A DNA stretch of 64,000 nucleotides from DATJPD01 sp036394195 (GTDB taxonomy: Bacteria; Pseudomonadota; Alphaproteobacteria; CACIAM-22H2). Shown here one piece after another: positions 29,871 through 38,795 of the stretch. The first letter of the stretch is position 1; each line of letters opens with the position of its first letter. The notes under the pieces are model-generated. The model was not told the origin of the DNA. It ran no database searches and was given only the letters and a program-made list of their open reading frames with translations. Location of the stretch: assembly GCA_036394195.1 (NCBI GenBank), contig DASWFO010000062.1, positions 1 to 64,000 on the forward strand, given 5' to 3'. The position numbers and the translations under genes are program-made.

Positions 29871-30166
29871 CGACCCTCGCGCCGCTCTTCGATGAGGGCC
29901 TTCATGGCAGACGCGTTGCCCTTCGGGCGTGGAGGCTGGTCGGCGAAAAGGGACCGCGGCACAGTGGTGCGGCTTGGCCGTACCACGCCCTCCCGGATGA
30001 GCCGCGCCAGTCGACCATCATCTCCCGCCCTCAGCCCAGTGGTCACGGGCTCAAGGCGTGCCACCGGGCGTCCGCGATCGACGATCAGCACCGGCGAGCC
30101 CCCCTTGAGACCATCGATCAAGGCGCGAAGATTATTCTTGGCTTCGGTTATGCTGGCCTTCTTCAT
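29867..30166 (-). CDS. Phd/YefM-type antitoxin
   Basis: The product is 99 residues. The N-terminal Phd/YefM DNA-binding fold is clear (MKKASITEAKNNLRALIDGL, SPVLIVDRGRPVARLEPV), followed by a basic/flexible C-terminus that would wrap the toxin. It is intact while its partner VapC-like toxin downstream is frameshifted, so it may persist as a repressor or be an orphan in decay. It sits 67 bp after proS on the same strand. Confidence 0.78.
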   Translation of the reverse strand: MKKASITEAKNNLRALIDGLKGGSPVLIVDRGRPVARLEPVTTGLRAGDDGRLARLIREGVVRPSRTTVPRSLFADQPPRPKGNASAMKALIEERREGR

Positions 30167-30233
30167 TAGCTCTCTCGATATAGACCTTCAAGATTTAATC
30201 GGCGTGCCTCCGCCGCCGCCTCTAGGCGTCGCG

Positions 30234-31553
30234 TCAGGTCGTCAGCTTCTTGATCGCCTCTTCGGCCGCCAGCTCCTCGCGCGCCCCGGTGGCGCGGCGC
30301 TTGAGCTCGACCTTGCCGGCGGCGACGCCACGCGGGCCGATCACCGCCTGCCACGGCAGTCCGATCAGATCCATCGTGGCAAACTTGGCGCCGGCGCTCT
30401 CCGTGCGGTCGTCGTACAGCACCGCTTTGCCGGCGGCCTGCAGCTTCGCGTAGAGATCGGCGCAGGCCGCGTCGCACTTGGCGTCGCCCGACCGCAGATT
30501 GATCAGGCCGACGTCGAACGGGGCCACGCTATCCGGCCAGATGATGCCGCTATTGTCGTGGCTCGCCTCGATGATGGCGCCGACGAGGCGCGACACGCCG
30601 ATGCCGTACGAGCCCATCTCGAGCGCGATGGTCTCGCCGTTCGGACCGGCGACGGTCGCCTTCATGGGTGCTGAATATTTCGTGCCGAAATAGAAGATGT
30701 GGCCGACCTCGATGCCGCGCGCATCGACCAGCCGGTCGCCGAGCTTGGCCGCCGCGGCGGCGTCGTGCTTCTCGTCGGTCGCGGCGTAGAAAGAGGTGAA
30801 GCGGTCGACGGCCGCCTGCATCCCGGCCACGTCGTCGTAGTCGACGTCGACGTTGAGGAAATCCATGTCCAGGAACTGGCGGTCGACATGCACGGCGCTC
30901 TCGCCGGTCTCGGCGAGGATCTGGAATTCGTGGCTGAGGTCGCCGCCGATCGGCCCGGTATCGGCGCGCATCGGAATCGCCTTCAGCCCCATGCGGGCGA
31001 AGGTGCGCAAATAGGCGACGAACATCTTGTTGTAGGAATGCCGCGCCGCTTTCGCGTCGAGATCGAACGAGTATGCGTCCTTCATCAGGAACTCGCGGCC
31101 GCGCATGACGCCGAAGCGCGGGCGCACCTCGTCGCGGAATTTCCACTGGATGTGATAGAGGTTCTTCGGCAGGTCGCGATAGCTCTTGAGCGAGGCGCGG
31201 ACCACCTCGGTGATCAGCTCCTCGTTGGTCGGGCCGTACAGCATGGGCCGCTCGTGGCGGTCGACGATGCGCAGCATCTCCTTGCCGTAGTCCTCGTAGC
31301 GGCCCGATTCCTGCCACAGCTCCGCCGGCTGGATGGTCGGCATCAGGAGCTCCTGCGCGCCGGCGCGGTCCTGCTCCTCGCGCACGATCTGCTCGACCTT
31401 CTTCAGCACGCGGAAGCCGAGCGGCAGCCAGGTGTAGATGCCGGCCGCGGACTGGCGGACCATGCCGGCGCGCAGCATCAGGCGGTGCGAGACGATCTGC
31501 GCCTCGCTCGGATTCTCGCGCAAGGTGGGCAGGAAGAACTGGGACAGACGCAT
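30234..31553 (-). CDS. proS: Prolyl-tRNA synthetase
   Basis: The product is 439 residues, the short alphaproteobacterial form without the editing insertion. Class II motifs are visible: motif 1 in the MVRQSAAGIYTWLPLGFRVL region, motif 2 around YHIQWKFRDEVRPRFGVMRGREFLMKDAYSF, and motif 3 SYGIGVSRLVGAI. A C-terminal anticodon-binding domain starts near residue 340. It charges tRNA-Pro. AAGGAG lies 4-5 nt before ATG 31553. Confidence 0.95.
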   Translation of the reverse strand: MRLSQFFLPTLRENPSEAQIVSHRLMLRAGMVRQSAAGIYTWLPLGFRVLKKVEQIVREEQDRAGAQELLMPTIQPAELWQESGRYEDYGKEMLRIVDRHERPMLYGPTNEELITEVVRASLKSYRDLPKNLYHIQWKFRDEVRPRFGVMRGREFLMKDAYSFDLDAKAARHSYNKMFVAYLRTFARMGLKAIPMRADTGPIGGDLSHEFQILAETGESAVHVDRQFLDMDFLNVDVDYDDVAGMQAAVDRFTSFYAATDEKHDAAAAAKLGDRLVDARGIEVGHIFYFGTKYSAPMKATVAGPNGETIALEMGSYGIGVSRLVGAIIEASHDNSGIIWPDSVAPFDVGLINLRSGDAKCDAACADLYAKLQAAGKAVLYDDRTESAGAKFATMDLIGLPWQAVIGPRGVAAGKVELKRRATGAREELAAEEAIKKLTT

Positions 31554-31669
31554 AGGGCTCCTTGACACGCCGAGGGTGGCGCGCGCGGACTTTAATTGCC
31601 TGCGGTTCTTATTGCAAAGCGGTGGCAGACGGCAAAGCGGTGATGTTGCCGACCGCCGACGGTCGAGGA

Positions 31670-32080
31670 TCAGCGCCGCAGCCCGCGCTGCCGGCAGGCC
31701 TCGGCGAGCGCCTTCTGCTCGGTATCGCCGATCGGCTGGCCGTTGAAATAGACCCGCTGGCCCTGGTCCGCGATGGTGATCTGGCCGACGCCCACGGCCG
31801 GCAGCAGCAGCCGGGAGTCGTTCCGAACCCCGTACTTCCGCAGGTCGGCGTAGACGTCGAAGACGTAGGTCTGCGGCATCTGGACCTGGGGCGGGGTCAG
31901 GTCGGCCGGTGCGACCGCCCGGCCGTAGACGTCCACCCCGGGGGTGTAGGTCACGTCCGGCGCCGGGTTGTGGGCGACCAGCTGGCGGCAGTCCTGCTCG
32001 CTGATGGCGACCTGCTGGGCGGCCGCCGGGGCTGCGCCCGGAAACGCCAAAAGGACCATGGCGGCGACGATCTTCCGCAT
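31670..32080 (-). CDS. Secreted hypothetical protein
   Basis: The product is 136 residues with a signal peptide (IVAAMVLLAFPGAAPAAA|QQVA). The mature part contains CRQLVAHNPAPDVTYTPGVDVYG, then ATG-free beta-like stretches and a final KALAEACRQRGLRR. It has two cysteines. ATG 32080 gives the best signal peptide; a TTG 6 nt upstream is possible. Such proteins occur next to proS in several alphaproteobacteria; the role is not known to me. Confidence 0.65.
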   Translation of the reverse strand: MRKIVAAMVLLAFPGAAPAAAQQVAISEQDCRQLVAHNPAPDVTYTPGVDVYGRAVAPADLTPPQVQMPQTYVFDVYADLRKYGVRNDSRLLLPAVGVGQITIADQGQRVYFNGQPIGDTEQKALAEACRQRGLRR

Positions 32081-32164
32081 ATCCAAGTATAGCTCTATTT
32101 CAAAAACGCGGCGTTCTGGGGTGTTATATTTGTTTTATACGCATACGAATGAAATAAGTTTCGT

Positions 32165-32292
32165 GACAGCACGTTTGCGGATGGCTATAGTTTTCTTCCC
32201 TAAGGAACAACGCCAAGCAAACGCTGGCACGGACCAAGTTTAGGGAGCTGCGTCTCAAGTCCGGATCGGAAACGATCCGGACTTGTTTCGTT
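32165..32292 (+). ncRNA. Candidate structured small RNA with intrinsic terminator
   Basis: No coding frame with a start fits this stretch, but the structure is strong. TCCCTAA (32197-32203) pairs with TTAGGGA (32240-32246), enclosing GCCAAGC-AAAC-GCTGGC (32212-32228, one bulged A). Then comes a 12-bp terminator stem CAAGTCCGGATC/GATCCGGACTTG (32256-32285) with loop GGAAAC and a TTTCG tail. An AT-rich promoter-like region lies upstream (TTGTTT at 32130, AATAAG 17 bp on). Family not identified; the 5' end is a guess. Confidence 0.45.
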
Positions 32293-32340
32293 AAGGGCCC
32301 CCGCAAGTCCTTGGAATCGCCTATTTTTTAGGCAACCAGG

Positions 32341-32904
32341 TCAATAGCGGAACCCCTTGGCCGCAAGCCAGGGCGGCTTCAGGCGGGCGATTTTCCGCTG
32401 CACCGCGCAGTCCGCCCGGTGCGCGCCGGGCAGATAGCCGATGCTCATCAGGAACTCGCCGACGATCTCACCGCCGGTGAACTTGAAGGTCTGGCCGAAG
32501 AGCTTCACCCAGTCGGCCTTGCGGCGCGGATGATGGGCCGCGATCCAAGCGGCGAACGAGCCGTGGCTGTCGGCGAGGGCGCGGATGCGCCGCGCGTTCT
32601 CGATCGCGGCGGCGACCTTCAGCCGGTTGCGAACGATGCCGGCGTCGGCGAGCAGGCGGGCCTCGTCCCGGGCCGTGAAGCGCGCCACCTTCGCCACGTC
32701 GAAGTTCCGGAACGCCTTCCGGAAGGCGTCGCGCTTCTGCAGCATCAACAGCCACGACAGGCCGGCCTGGTTGATCTCCAGCACCAGCCGCTCGAACAGC
32801 TGATTGTCATCGTCCAGCGGAAAGCCGTATTCGGCGTCGTGATACGGCCCGTGGACCGGATGACCCGGTGCGATGTCGCAATAGGTCGAAGCCGCCCCAC
32901 CCAT
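32341..32904 (-). CDS. tag: DNA-3-methyladenine glycosylase I
   Basis: The product is 187 residues, the usual size of Tag, which removes 3-methyladenine from DNA. YHDAEYGFPLDDD, the base-pocket segment LEINQAGLSW and KRDAFRKAF are typical. The zinc-snap ligands appear conserved: C9, a His in the YHD motif, and HRADC near the C-terminus (H-x3-C). Its stop is 33 bp past the candidate terminator on the opposite strand. It is one base from the next gene upstream. Confidence 0.88.
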   Translation of the reverse strand: MGGAASTYCDIAPGHPVHGPYHDAEYGFPLDDDNQLFERLVLEINQAGLSWLLMLQKRDAFRKAFRNFDVAKVARFTARDEARLLADAGIVRNRLKVAAAIENARRIRALADSHGSFAAWIAAHHPRRKADWVKLFGQTFKFTGGEIVGEFLMSIGYLPGAHRADCAVQRKIARLKPPWLAAKGFRY

Positions 32905-32905
32905 C

Positions 32906-33142
32906 TCATGGCTCCCGGAAGGAGATGAACCCGGCGTCGATGAACCAGTAAAGCGCCGCGAAGAGCACGCCGGACACCAGCGTCGTCACGGCGAATTTCA
33001 GCACGATGCGCGGCTTTTCCGGCGCGCCCACCTGATGCCCCGGCTGCGGATTGTCGGCCGGCCGGACACCCCATGGCAGCACGGTGAACAGCACCAGCCA
33101 CCACAACACGACATACACCATGATGCCGGTGGCGAGGCTCAT
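32906..33142 (-). CDS. DUF1467 small membrane protein
   Basis: The product is 78 residues with two membrane helices (GIMVYVVLWWLVLFTVLPWG and TLVSGVLFAALYWFI) joined by a charged loop containing VGAPEKPRIVLKF, the pattern of DUF1467. It is conserved between mce and proS in alphaproteobacteria; the function is unknown. ATG 33142 lies upstream of a stop one base before tag. Confidence 0.85.
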   Translation of the reverse strand: MSLATGIMVYVVLWWLVLFTVLPWGVRPADNPQPGHQVGAPEKPRIVLKFAVTTLVSGVLFAALYWFIDAGFISFREP

Positions 33143-33240
33143 GACGCAAAACTCGACGCGGCTTTGTTCCGAAGAGCCCACCTCACCCGCTCCCGGGGTG
33201 CAGGGGGCTTCGCTCCCTGAAAAAGATAAGGGGGCTCGCA

Positions 33241-33268
33241 CCCTCTCCCCCCTAAAGGGCGGAGAGGG
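33241..33268. repeat. CCCTCTCC/GGAGAGGG palindromic repeat
   Basis: This is near-identical to 28446-28471, including the TAAA loop. It is followed by a G-run block (33276-33301) and preceded at 33179 by the same CACCTCACCCGCTC that precedes the other copy. Confidence 0.65.
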
Positions 33269-33329
33269 TTAGAGGGGTCCCCCCCCTCAAGGGGGGAGGG
33301 GCGATTTGAGTGGATCGCCTCCACGTTGC

Positions 33330-33734
33330 TCACGCCTGCTCGAGCTCGATCAGGGTGCCGCTGAAGTCCTTGGGATGGAGGAACAGCACCGGCTTGTCGT
33401 GGGCACCGGTCTTCGGCTCGCCGTCGCCGATGACGCGCGCGCCTTTGCGCTTCAGCGCATCGCGCGCCGCATAGATGTCGTCGACCTCGTAGCACACGTG
33501 GTGCATGCCGCCGGACGGATGATCGGCCAGGAACCGGGCAATCGGCGAGCGCTCGCCGAGCGGATGCAGGAGCTCGATCTTGGTGTTCGGCAGCTCGACG
33601 AACACGGTGGTGACGCCGTGCGCCGGCAGATCGACGGGCGGCGAGACCTTGGCGCCGAGCGTGTTGCGATACGTCGCCGCCGCCGCGGCCAGATCCGGGA
33701 CCACGATGGCGACGTGATTGAGGCGTCCGATCAT
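33330..33734 (-). CDS. mce: Methylmalonyl-CoA epimerase
   Basis: The product is 134 residues, a vicinal-oxygen-chelate fold enzyme. The metal-binding pattern is visible: LNHVAIVVPDL (His), TTVFVELPNTKIELLHPLG (Glu), GMHHVCYEVDDI (His) and GTLIELEQA (Glu). It interconverts R- and S-methylmalonyl-CoA in propionate metabolism. It is placed between RNase J and DUF1467, as in many alphaproteobacteria. Confidence 0.93.
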   Translation of the reverse strand: MIGRLNHVAIVVPDLAAAAATYRNTLGAKVSPPVDLPAHGVTTVFVELPNTKIELLHPLGERSPIARFLADHPSGGMHHVCYEVDDIYAARDALKRKGARVIGDGEPKTGAHDKPVLFLHPKDFSGTLIELEQA

Positions 33735-33787
33735 TGACCCTCTCCGCCCTTTAGGGGGAGCGGCAAGTACGCTCCGTTTCTTCCTTC

Positions 33788-33855
33788 GTCATTCCCGCGA
33801 AAGCGGAAATCCATGGTTCAGCGGCACGATGGATGCCCGCCTTCGCGGGCATGAC
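33788..33855. repeat. Inverted-repeat element (MITE-like)
   Basis: CGTCATTCCCGCGAAAGCGG (33788 on) is matched in inverted orientation by CCGCCTTCGCGGGCATGACG (to 33855); the arms are about 27 bp with a few mismatches and the centre is about 14 bp. It belongs to the TCATTCCCGCGAA-type repeats common in alphaproteobacterial spacers. A half-like element occurs at 37243-37266. Confidence 0.6.
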
Positions 33856-33891
33856 GGAAAAGAAAACGTTCGTCGCAACCATCACGAGATA

Positions 33892-35580
33892 TTAAACCCG
33901 CACCAGGTGGACGTCGACGACGGGGCGGCCGGGGCGGCGCTCGCGGATCGCCTGGCGGACGGCGCGGCGTACCGAATCCTCGACCCGCTCGTCATCGGCG
34001 TCGCGTCCGGCCTTGGCGACGCCCTCTTCGATCGCGGCGACGATCTCGCTGGCAAAATCGAGATCGGCTTCGGGATCGAGCAGGCCGGGGGCCGAGATCT
34101 TGGGCGTGGTCGCCAGCCGCCCCTTGCGGTCGAGCACCACCGTGGCGACCACCGCCCCGTTCCACATCAGGCGCGTGCGGCCGCGCAGCACCGAGCCGCC
34201 GACCGGCAGCAGGCGGTCGCCGTCGGCGGCGAGACGGCCGGCCGGGACGTGGTCCACGATCTCCGGCCCGTCGGGCGCCAGGCGGATCAGGGTGCCGTTC
34301 TCCGGCACCAGCGCGTATGGCACCTGGCAGGCCTTGGCCAGCTCGGCATGGGCCTGCATGTGGCGCTGCTCGCCATGCACCGGGATCGCGATGCGCGGCC
34401 GCACCCATTGGTACATGCGCGTGAGCTCGCCGCGCGCCGGGTGGCCGGACACATGGATCAACGGATGCGTGTCGTCGGTGATGATCTCGGCGCCGAGCCG
34501 CGCGAGCGCGTTCTGCAGCCGCAGAATGTTGCGCTCGTTGCCGGGAATGACGCGCGAGGAGAAAATCACCGTGTCGCCGCGCTCCAGAACCACGTGCGGA
34601 TGCTCGTCCGCGGCGATCCGCGAGAGGGCCGCCCGCGCCTCGCCCTGGCTGCCGGTGCAGATCATGACCACCTTGTCACGCGGCAGGAATCCGGCGTCGC
34701 GCTCGTCGACGAACTGCGGCAGGTCCTGCAGGTAGCCGGTCTCCTTGGCCGCGTCGTGGATGCGCCAGAGCGAGCGGCCGACCAGGGCGCAGTGCCGGCC
34801 GTGTTGGGCCGCGGCGACGGCGATCGACTCCACCCGCGCCACGTTCGAGGCGAAGCATCCGACGGCGACGCGGCCCTGGCAGCGTCCGATCACCTCGATC
34901 AGCGTCTCGCGGACGGTCGCCTCGGAGCCCGATTCGCCGGGGCGCATGGCGTTGGTGGAGTCGCCGATCATCGCCAGCACGCCATCGTCGCCGATGGCGC
35001 GCAGCTTCGCATCGTCGGTCAGGTCGCCGATCAGCGGCTCGGGATCGATCTTCCAGTCGCCGGTGTGGAACACCGCACCGGCGGGGGTGCGGATCGCCAG
35101 CCCGTTGGGCTCCAGGATCGAGTGCGTGAGGGTCACCATCTCGAGATCGAACGGGCCGACGTTGAAGCGGCCGCCCAACGGCACCTCGGTGATCTCGACC
35201 TCGCCGGCAAAATCGGTCTCCTCCAGCTTGCGGCGGAGGAACGCGGCGGTGAACGGCGTCGCCCAGATCGGGCAGCGCAGCTGCGGCCACAGATACTGCA
35301 CGGCGCCGATATGGTCTTCGTGCGCGTGGGTCAGCACCAGGCCGACCAGCTGGTCGCGGCGTTCGACGATGAATTGCGGGTCGGGCATCATCACCTCGAC
35401 CCCGGGCACGCCGTCGTCGGCGAAGGTGACGCCGAGATCGACCATCAGCCACTTGCCGCCATATTCGTAGAGATTGAGATTCATCCCGATCTCGCCCGAG
35501 CCGCCGAGCGGCAGGAAATGCAGATAGGGACCCCGACCGGACCGCGCAGGACCGGACGGACGGGAGGCGTCGGCGCTCAT
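33892..35580 (-). CDS. rnj: Ribonuclease J
   Basis: The product is 562 residues. The metallo-beta-lactamase core has LTHAHEDHIGA (HxHxDH), HTGDWKID, GDSTNA and SGHPARGEL, then the beta-CASP part and a C-terminal domain ending VDVHLVRV. It is a 5'-3' exo/endoribonuclease used by alphaproteobacteria for rRNA and mRNA processing. ATG 35580 overlaps the coaX stop (ATGA). Confidence 0.95.
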   Translation of the reverse strand: MSADASRPSGPARSGRGPYLHFLPLGGSGEIGMNLNLYEYGGKWLMVDLGVTFADDGVPGVEVMMPDPQFIVERRDQLVGLVLTHAHEDHIGAVQYLWPQLRCPIWATPFTAAFLRRKLEETDFAGEVEITEVPLGGRFNVGPFDLEMVTLTHSILEPNGLAIRTPAGAVFHTGDWKIDPEPLIGDLTDDAKLRAIGDDGVLAMIGDSTNAMRPGESGSEATVRETLIEVIGRCQGRVAVGCFASNVARVESIAVAAAQHGRHCALVGRSLWRIHDAAKETGYLQDLPQFVDERDAGFLPRDKVVMICTGSQGEARAALSRIAADEHPHVVLERGDTVIFSSRVIPGNERNILRLQNALARLGAEIITDDTHPLIHVSGHPARGELTRMYQWVRPRIAIPVHGEQRHMQAHAELAKACQVPYALVPENGTLIRLAPDGPEIVDHVPAGRLAADGDRLLPVGGSVLRGRTRLMWNGAVVATVVLDRKGRLATTPKISAPGLLDPEADLDFASEIVAAIEEGVAKAGRDADDERVEDSVRRAVRQAIRERRPGRPVVDVHLVRV

Positions 35581-36362
35581 GTCGGGGCTGCGCTGGGCCG
35601 GTTGAGCTTGTAGATGTCGACGAGTCCCTTGAGCGTCAGGTCGATATCGACGTGCTGGATGCACGGCGTCGCATCGGCGACCAGCGGCACCAGGCCGCCG
35701 GTGCCGATCACGGTCATCTTGCGCCCCCACTCGGCTTCGATGCGGCTGACCAGCCCTTCGATCAGGCCGATATAGCCCCAGAAGATTCCGGTCTGCATGG
35801 CGCCGACGGTGGTCTTGCCGATCACCTGGGCCGGGCGGCGGATCTCGATGCGCGGCAGCTTGGCCGCCCCCATATAGAGGGCTTCGAATGCCAGATTGAT
35901 GCCGGGGGCGATGGCGCCGCCGCAGTAATTGCCGGCCTCGTCGATGACGTCGAACGTGGTCGCGGTGCCGAGATCGACGACGATTCCGGGCATCTTGTAG
36001 CGGTTGCGGGCCCCGGCGGCATTGGCGAGACGATCGGCACCGGCCTCCTCCGGCCGGTCGAGCTTCACCTGAAATCCGATCTTGACCGCCAGATCGCCGA
36101 CCGCGACCGGCTCGCTCTTGAAATAGCGGCGGCACAGCGACACCAGGTTGAAGCTCGCCTGCGGCACGACATTCGACAGGACCACGCCGTCGATGTCGGC
36201 GAATTTCAGGCCTTCCAAGGCCATCAGATGCGTGAGCCACACCGCGTATTCATCGGCGGTCCGCCGGGGATCGGTCGAGATCCGCCACGCGGCGCGCCTG
36301 GTCTCGCCGTCGAAGGCGCCGAACACCGTGTTGGTGTTGTTCGAGTTGATGACCAGCAGCAC
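35577..36362 (-). CDS. coaX: Type III pantothenate kinase
   Basis: The product is 261 residues starting at GTG 36362 (the ribosome-binding site is weak). Type III PanK motifs: NSNNTNTVFGAFD near the start, GADRLANA, DLGTATTFDVID and GGAIAPGI. It phosphorylates pantothenate, the first step to coenzyme A. It lies between birA and rnj as in many Rhizobiales. The start overlaps no other gene; 37 bp separate it from birA. Confidence 0.93.
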   Translation of the reverse strand: MLLVINSNNTNTVFGAFDGETRRAAWRISTDPRRTADEYAVWLTHLMALEGLKFADIDGVVLSNVVPQASFNLVSLCRRYFKSEPVAVGDLAVKIGFQVKLDRPEEAGADRLANAAGARNRYKMPGIVVDLGTATTFDVIDEAGNYCGGAIAPGINLAFEALYMGAAKLPRIEIRRPAQVIGKTTVGAMQTGIFWGYIGLIEGLVSRIEAEWGRKMTVIGTGGLVPLVADATPCIQHVDIDLTLKGLVDIYKLNRPSAAPT

Positions 36363-36399
36363 GCGCGATTCCGATCCGAAATGGCCTAGCCGAAGCGGC

Positions 36400-37170
36400 C
36401 TAGCCGAAGAACACGTCGCCGGCGGTGATCCGCCGGACGTCGCCGCCCGGCGTCTCCGGCCCGAGAAGGAGGGCGCCGTCGGCGTCGAGGTCGATGAATG
36501 TGCCCTGCAGCGTCGACTTCGGCAACCGGACCGTGACCCGGCCGCCACGCCCCTTGGCGCGGGCCAGCCAAGCCAGGCGGATCGGCGCAAACCCCTCAGC
36601 CTGCCAGCGCGTTGTCCAATCGAGGAAATCGGCCGTAAAACCCGCCAGGAGGGCCTCGACCGCAACACCGTCCTGCTCCGACAATGCGGCGGCCGGAAGC
36701 TCGGTTCCCGCAGGCGCCGTGGCGACGTTCACGCCCAGGCCCAGCACCAGCCAGTCGAGCGCCGCGGCGTCGCTCTCCGCCTCGATCAGGATACCGGCGA
36801 GCTTCCGTCCGCCGAGCAAAACGTCGTTCGGCCATTTGAACGCCAAGTCCAGGCCGGGGGCGAGTCGGTCCAGGGCCGCGGCCAGCGCCAGGGCCGCGAC
36901 GAAACCGAGCTCGGCGGCGCGGCCAGCCGGGCAGCCCGGCCGCAGGATCAGCGACAGGTAGAGGTTGCCTTCGGGCGAGATCCAGGTGCGGCCGCTCCGC
37001 CCCTTCCCCGCCGTCTGGGTCCGCGCCCACACCAGGGTCTTGTCGGCGGCACCGGCGCGCGCCAGGCGCTTGGCCTCTTCATTGGTGCTGCCGATGCTGT
37101 CGAGTGCGCTCAGCCGATAGGACGGCGGGAGGGTGATGTTGTTGTTCGTCACAGAATTTCCAGCCGGCAT
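36400..37170 (-). CDS. birA: Biotin-[acetyl-CoA-carboxylase] ligase
   Basis: The product is 256 residues without an N-terminal helix-turn-helix, so a ligase only and not a repressor. The catalytic domain has QTAGKGRSGRTWISPEGN (biotinyl-AMP loop), KWPNDVLLGGRKLAGILIE and GLGVNV. A small C-terminal SH3-like domain follows. ATG 37170 is the most upstream good start; GTG and ATG codons further in also exist. It follows nuoN on the same strand. Confidence 0.92.
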   Translation of the reverse strand: MPAGNSVTNNNITLPPSYRLSALDSIGSTNEEAKRLARAGAADKTLVWARTQTAGKGRSGRTWISPEGNLYLSLILRPGCPAGRAAELGFVAALALAAALDRLAPGLDLAFKWPNDVLLGGRKLAGILIEAESDAAALDWLVLGLGVNVATAPAGTELPAAALSEQDGVAVEALLAGFTADFLDWTTRWQAEGFAPIRLAWLARAKGRGGRVTVRLPKSTLQGTFIDLDADGALLLGPETPGGDVRRITAGDVFFG

Positions 37171-37263
37171 CGCGCTGACTCCCACCCCCCACCCTACCCT
37201 CCCCCGCAAGGGGGAGGGATTTCGATCATGCTTGCTGCCCTGGATCCCCGCCTTCGCGGGGAT

Positions 37264-37294
37264 GACACGAGCATGCGAGGCGCATGCTCGTGTC
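37264..37294 (-). terminator. 14-bp perfect hairpin at the end of the nuo operon
   Basis: GACACGAGCATGCG (37264-37277) and CGCATGCTCGTGTC (37281-37294) are exactly complementary around AGG. The nuoN stop codon (37293-37295) overlaps the stem by two bases. A second GC palindrome (TCCCCGCCTTCGCGGGGA) is just beyond. There is no T-run. Confidence 0.55.
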
Positions 37295-38795
37295 AATTCT
37301 GAAACAGGGCGGCGGCGGCGACGGTGGCGGCGCCGATCAGCGGCGCCGGGTAGACGAAGAACAGCAGGGTGAACAGGGTGCCGATCGCCAGCACCGTGCC
37401 GAGCTTGCCGCCGATCGGCCGATCGAACGTGGTCGCCGGGTCGTCGAAATACATCAGCTTGACGATGCGCAGGTAATAAAAGGCGCTCACCACGCTGGTC
37501 AGCACGCCGATCACGGCCAGGATGTAGAGCCCGGCGGCGATGGCGGCCAGGAACACGTAGAGCTTGCCGAAGAACCCGGCGAGCGGCGGAACGGCGGCCA
37601 TCGAGAACATGGCGACCGCGAGCGCCGCCGCCACCACCGGCTGCGTCTTCGCAAGCCCGGCGAGATCGCCGATCTCCTCGATCATCTGGCCGTTGCGGCG
37701 CATGCACAGGATCACCGCGAACGTGGCGAGGTTCATGAACAGATAGATCGCCATGTAGATGAGCACGCCGCGCACGCCGTTCTCGTCGCCGGCGGCGAGA
37801 CCGACCAGGGCGTAGCCGATATGCCCGATCGAGCTGTAGGCCATCAGCCGCTTGATGTTGGTCTGGTTGATCGCGGCAAAGGCGCCGAGCAGCATCGACA
37901 GGACCGAGGTCACGATCACGATCTGCTGCCACTCGCCGACAATGGTGCCGAAGGGCTGGATCAGCACCCGCACCAGGAGCGCCACGGCGGCGATCTTGGG
38001 CGCGATCGAGAAGAACGCGGTCACCGGCGTCGGCGCCCCCTGGTACACGTCCGGCGCCCACATATGGAAGGGCGCCGCCGAGATCTTGAACGCCAGGGCC
38101 GCGGCAACGAACACCAGGCCGAAGATCAAGCCCAGCGGCGGATCGGCCGCCTGGTCGGCAACGATGGCCGCCAACGGCTGGAACGACGTGGTCCCGGCGA
38201 AGCCGTAGACCAGCGAGGCGCCGTAGAGCAGCATGCCCGATGCGAGCGCGCCGAGGACGAAATACTTGAGGCCGGCCTCGGTGGAGAGCGCGTGATCGCG
38301 CCGGAACGACGCGACGACGTAGAGCGCCAGGCTCTGCAGCTCGAGGCCCAGGTACAGCGCGATCAAGTCGTTCGCCGAGACCATCAGCATCATGCCGAGG
38401 GTCGCGAACAGGATCAGCACCGCGTACTCGAAGCGGCCCATGTCCTCGCGCTCGTTGTAGTCGATGGAGATGATCAGGGTCAGCGCCGAGCCGATCAGGA
38501 TCAGGATCTTCGAAAACCCGGAAAAGGCGTCGCTGACGAACATGTCCGAGAACGTGTAGATGCGCTCGACCGAGCCGCCCGCCACCAGGACGCCGGCGAT
38601 CGCCAGGATCGCAATCGCGATCCAGGACACCAACCGGGCGTTGGCCGCCGCGGCGACGCCGCGGCCGGTGCCCGCCGCCTGGTGCGGCCGCTCGCCCCGG
38701 AACACGCCGAACAGGAGCAGCAGCATCGCCGCCACGGCGACGAACAGCTCGGGCAGAGCCGGGCCGAGGAGAATGACGTTGCCGTTGTCGTTCAT
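37293..38795 (-). CDS. nuoN: NADH-quinone oxidoreductase subunit N
   Basis: The product is 500 residues, an antiporter-like membrane subunit of complex I, with about 14 helices and the conserved Lys/Glu-containing helices (SANDLIALYLGLELQSLALYV; KISAAPFHMWAPDVYQGAPT; INQTNIKRLMAYSSIGHIGY). It takes part in proton pumping. ATG 38795 overlaps the nuoM stop (ATGA). It is the last gene of the operon. Confidence 0.96.
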   Translation of the reverse strand: MNDNGNVILLGPALPELFVAVAAMLLLLFGVFRGERPHQAAGTGRGVAAAANARLVSWIAIAILAIAGVLVAGGSVERIYTFSDMFVSDAFSGFSKILILIGSALTLIISIDYNEREDMGRFEYAVLILFATLGMMLMVSANDLIALYLGLELQSLALYVVASFRRDHALSTEAGLKYFVLGALASGMLLYGASLVYGFAGTTSFQPLAAIVADQAADPPLGLIFGLVFVAAALAFKISAAPFHMWAPDVYQGAPTPVTAFFSIAPKIAAVALLVRVLIQPFGTIVGEWQQIVIVTSVLSMLLGAFAAINQTNIKRLMAYSSIGHIGYALVGLAAGDENGVRGVLIYMAIYLFMNLATFAVILCMRRNGQMIEEIGDLAGLAKTQPVVAAALAVAMFSMAAVPPLAGFFGKLYVFLAAIAAGLYILAVIGVLTSVVSAFYYLRIVKLMYFDDPATTFDRPIGGKLGTVLAIGTLFTLLFFVYPAPLIGAATVAAAALFQN

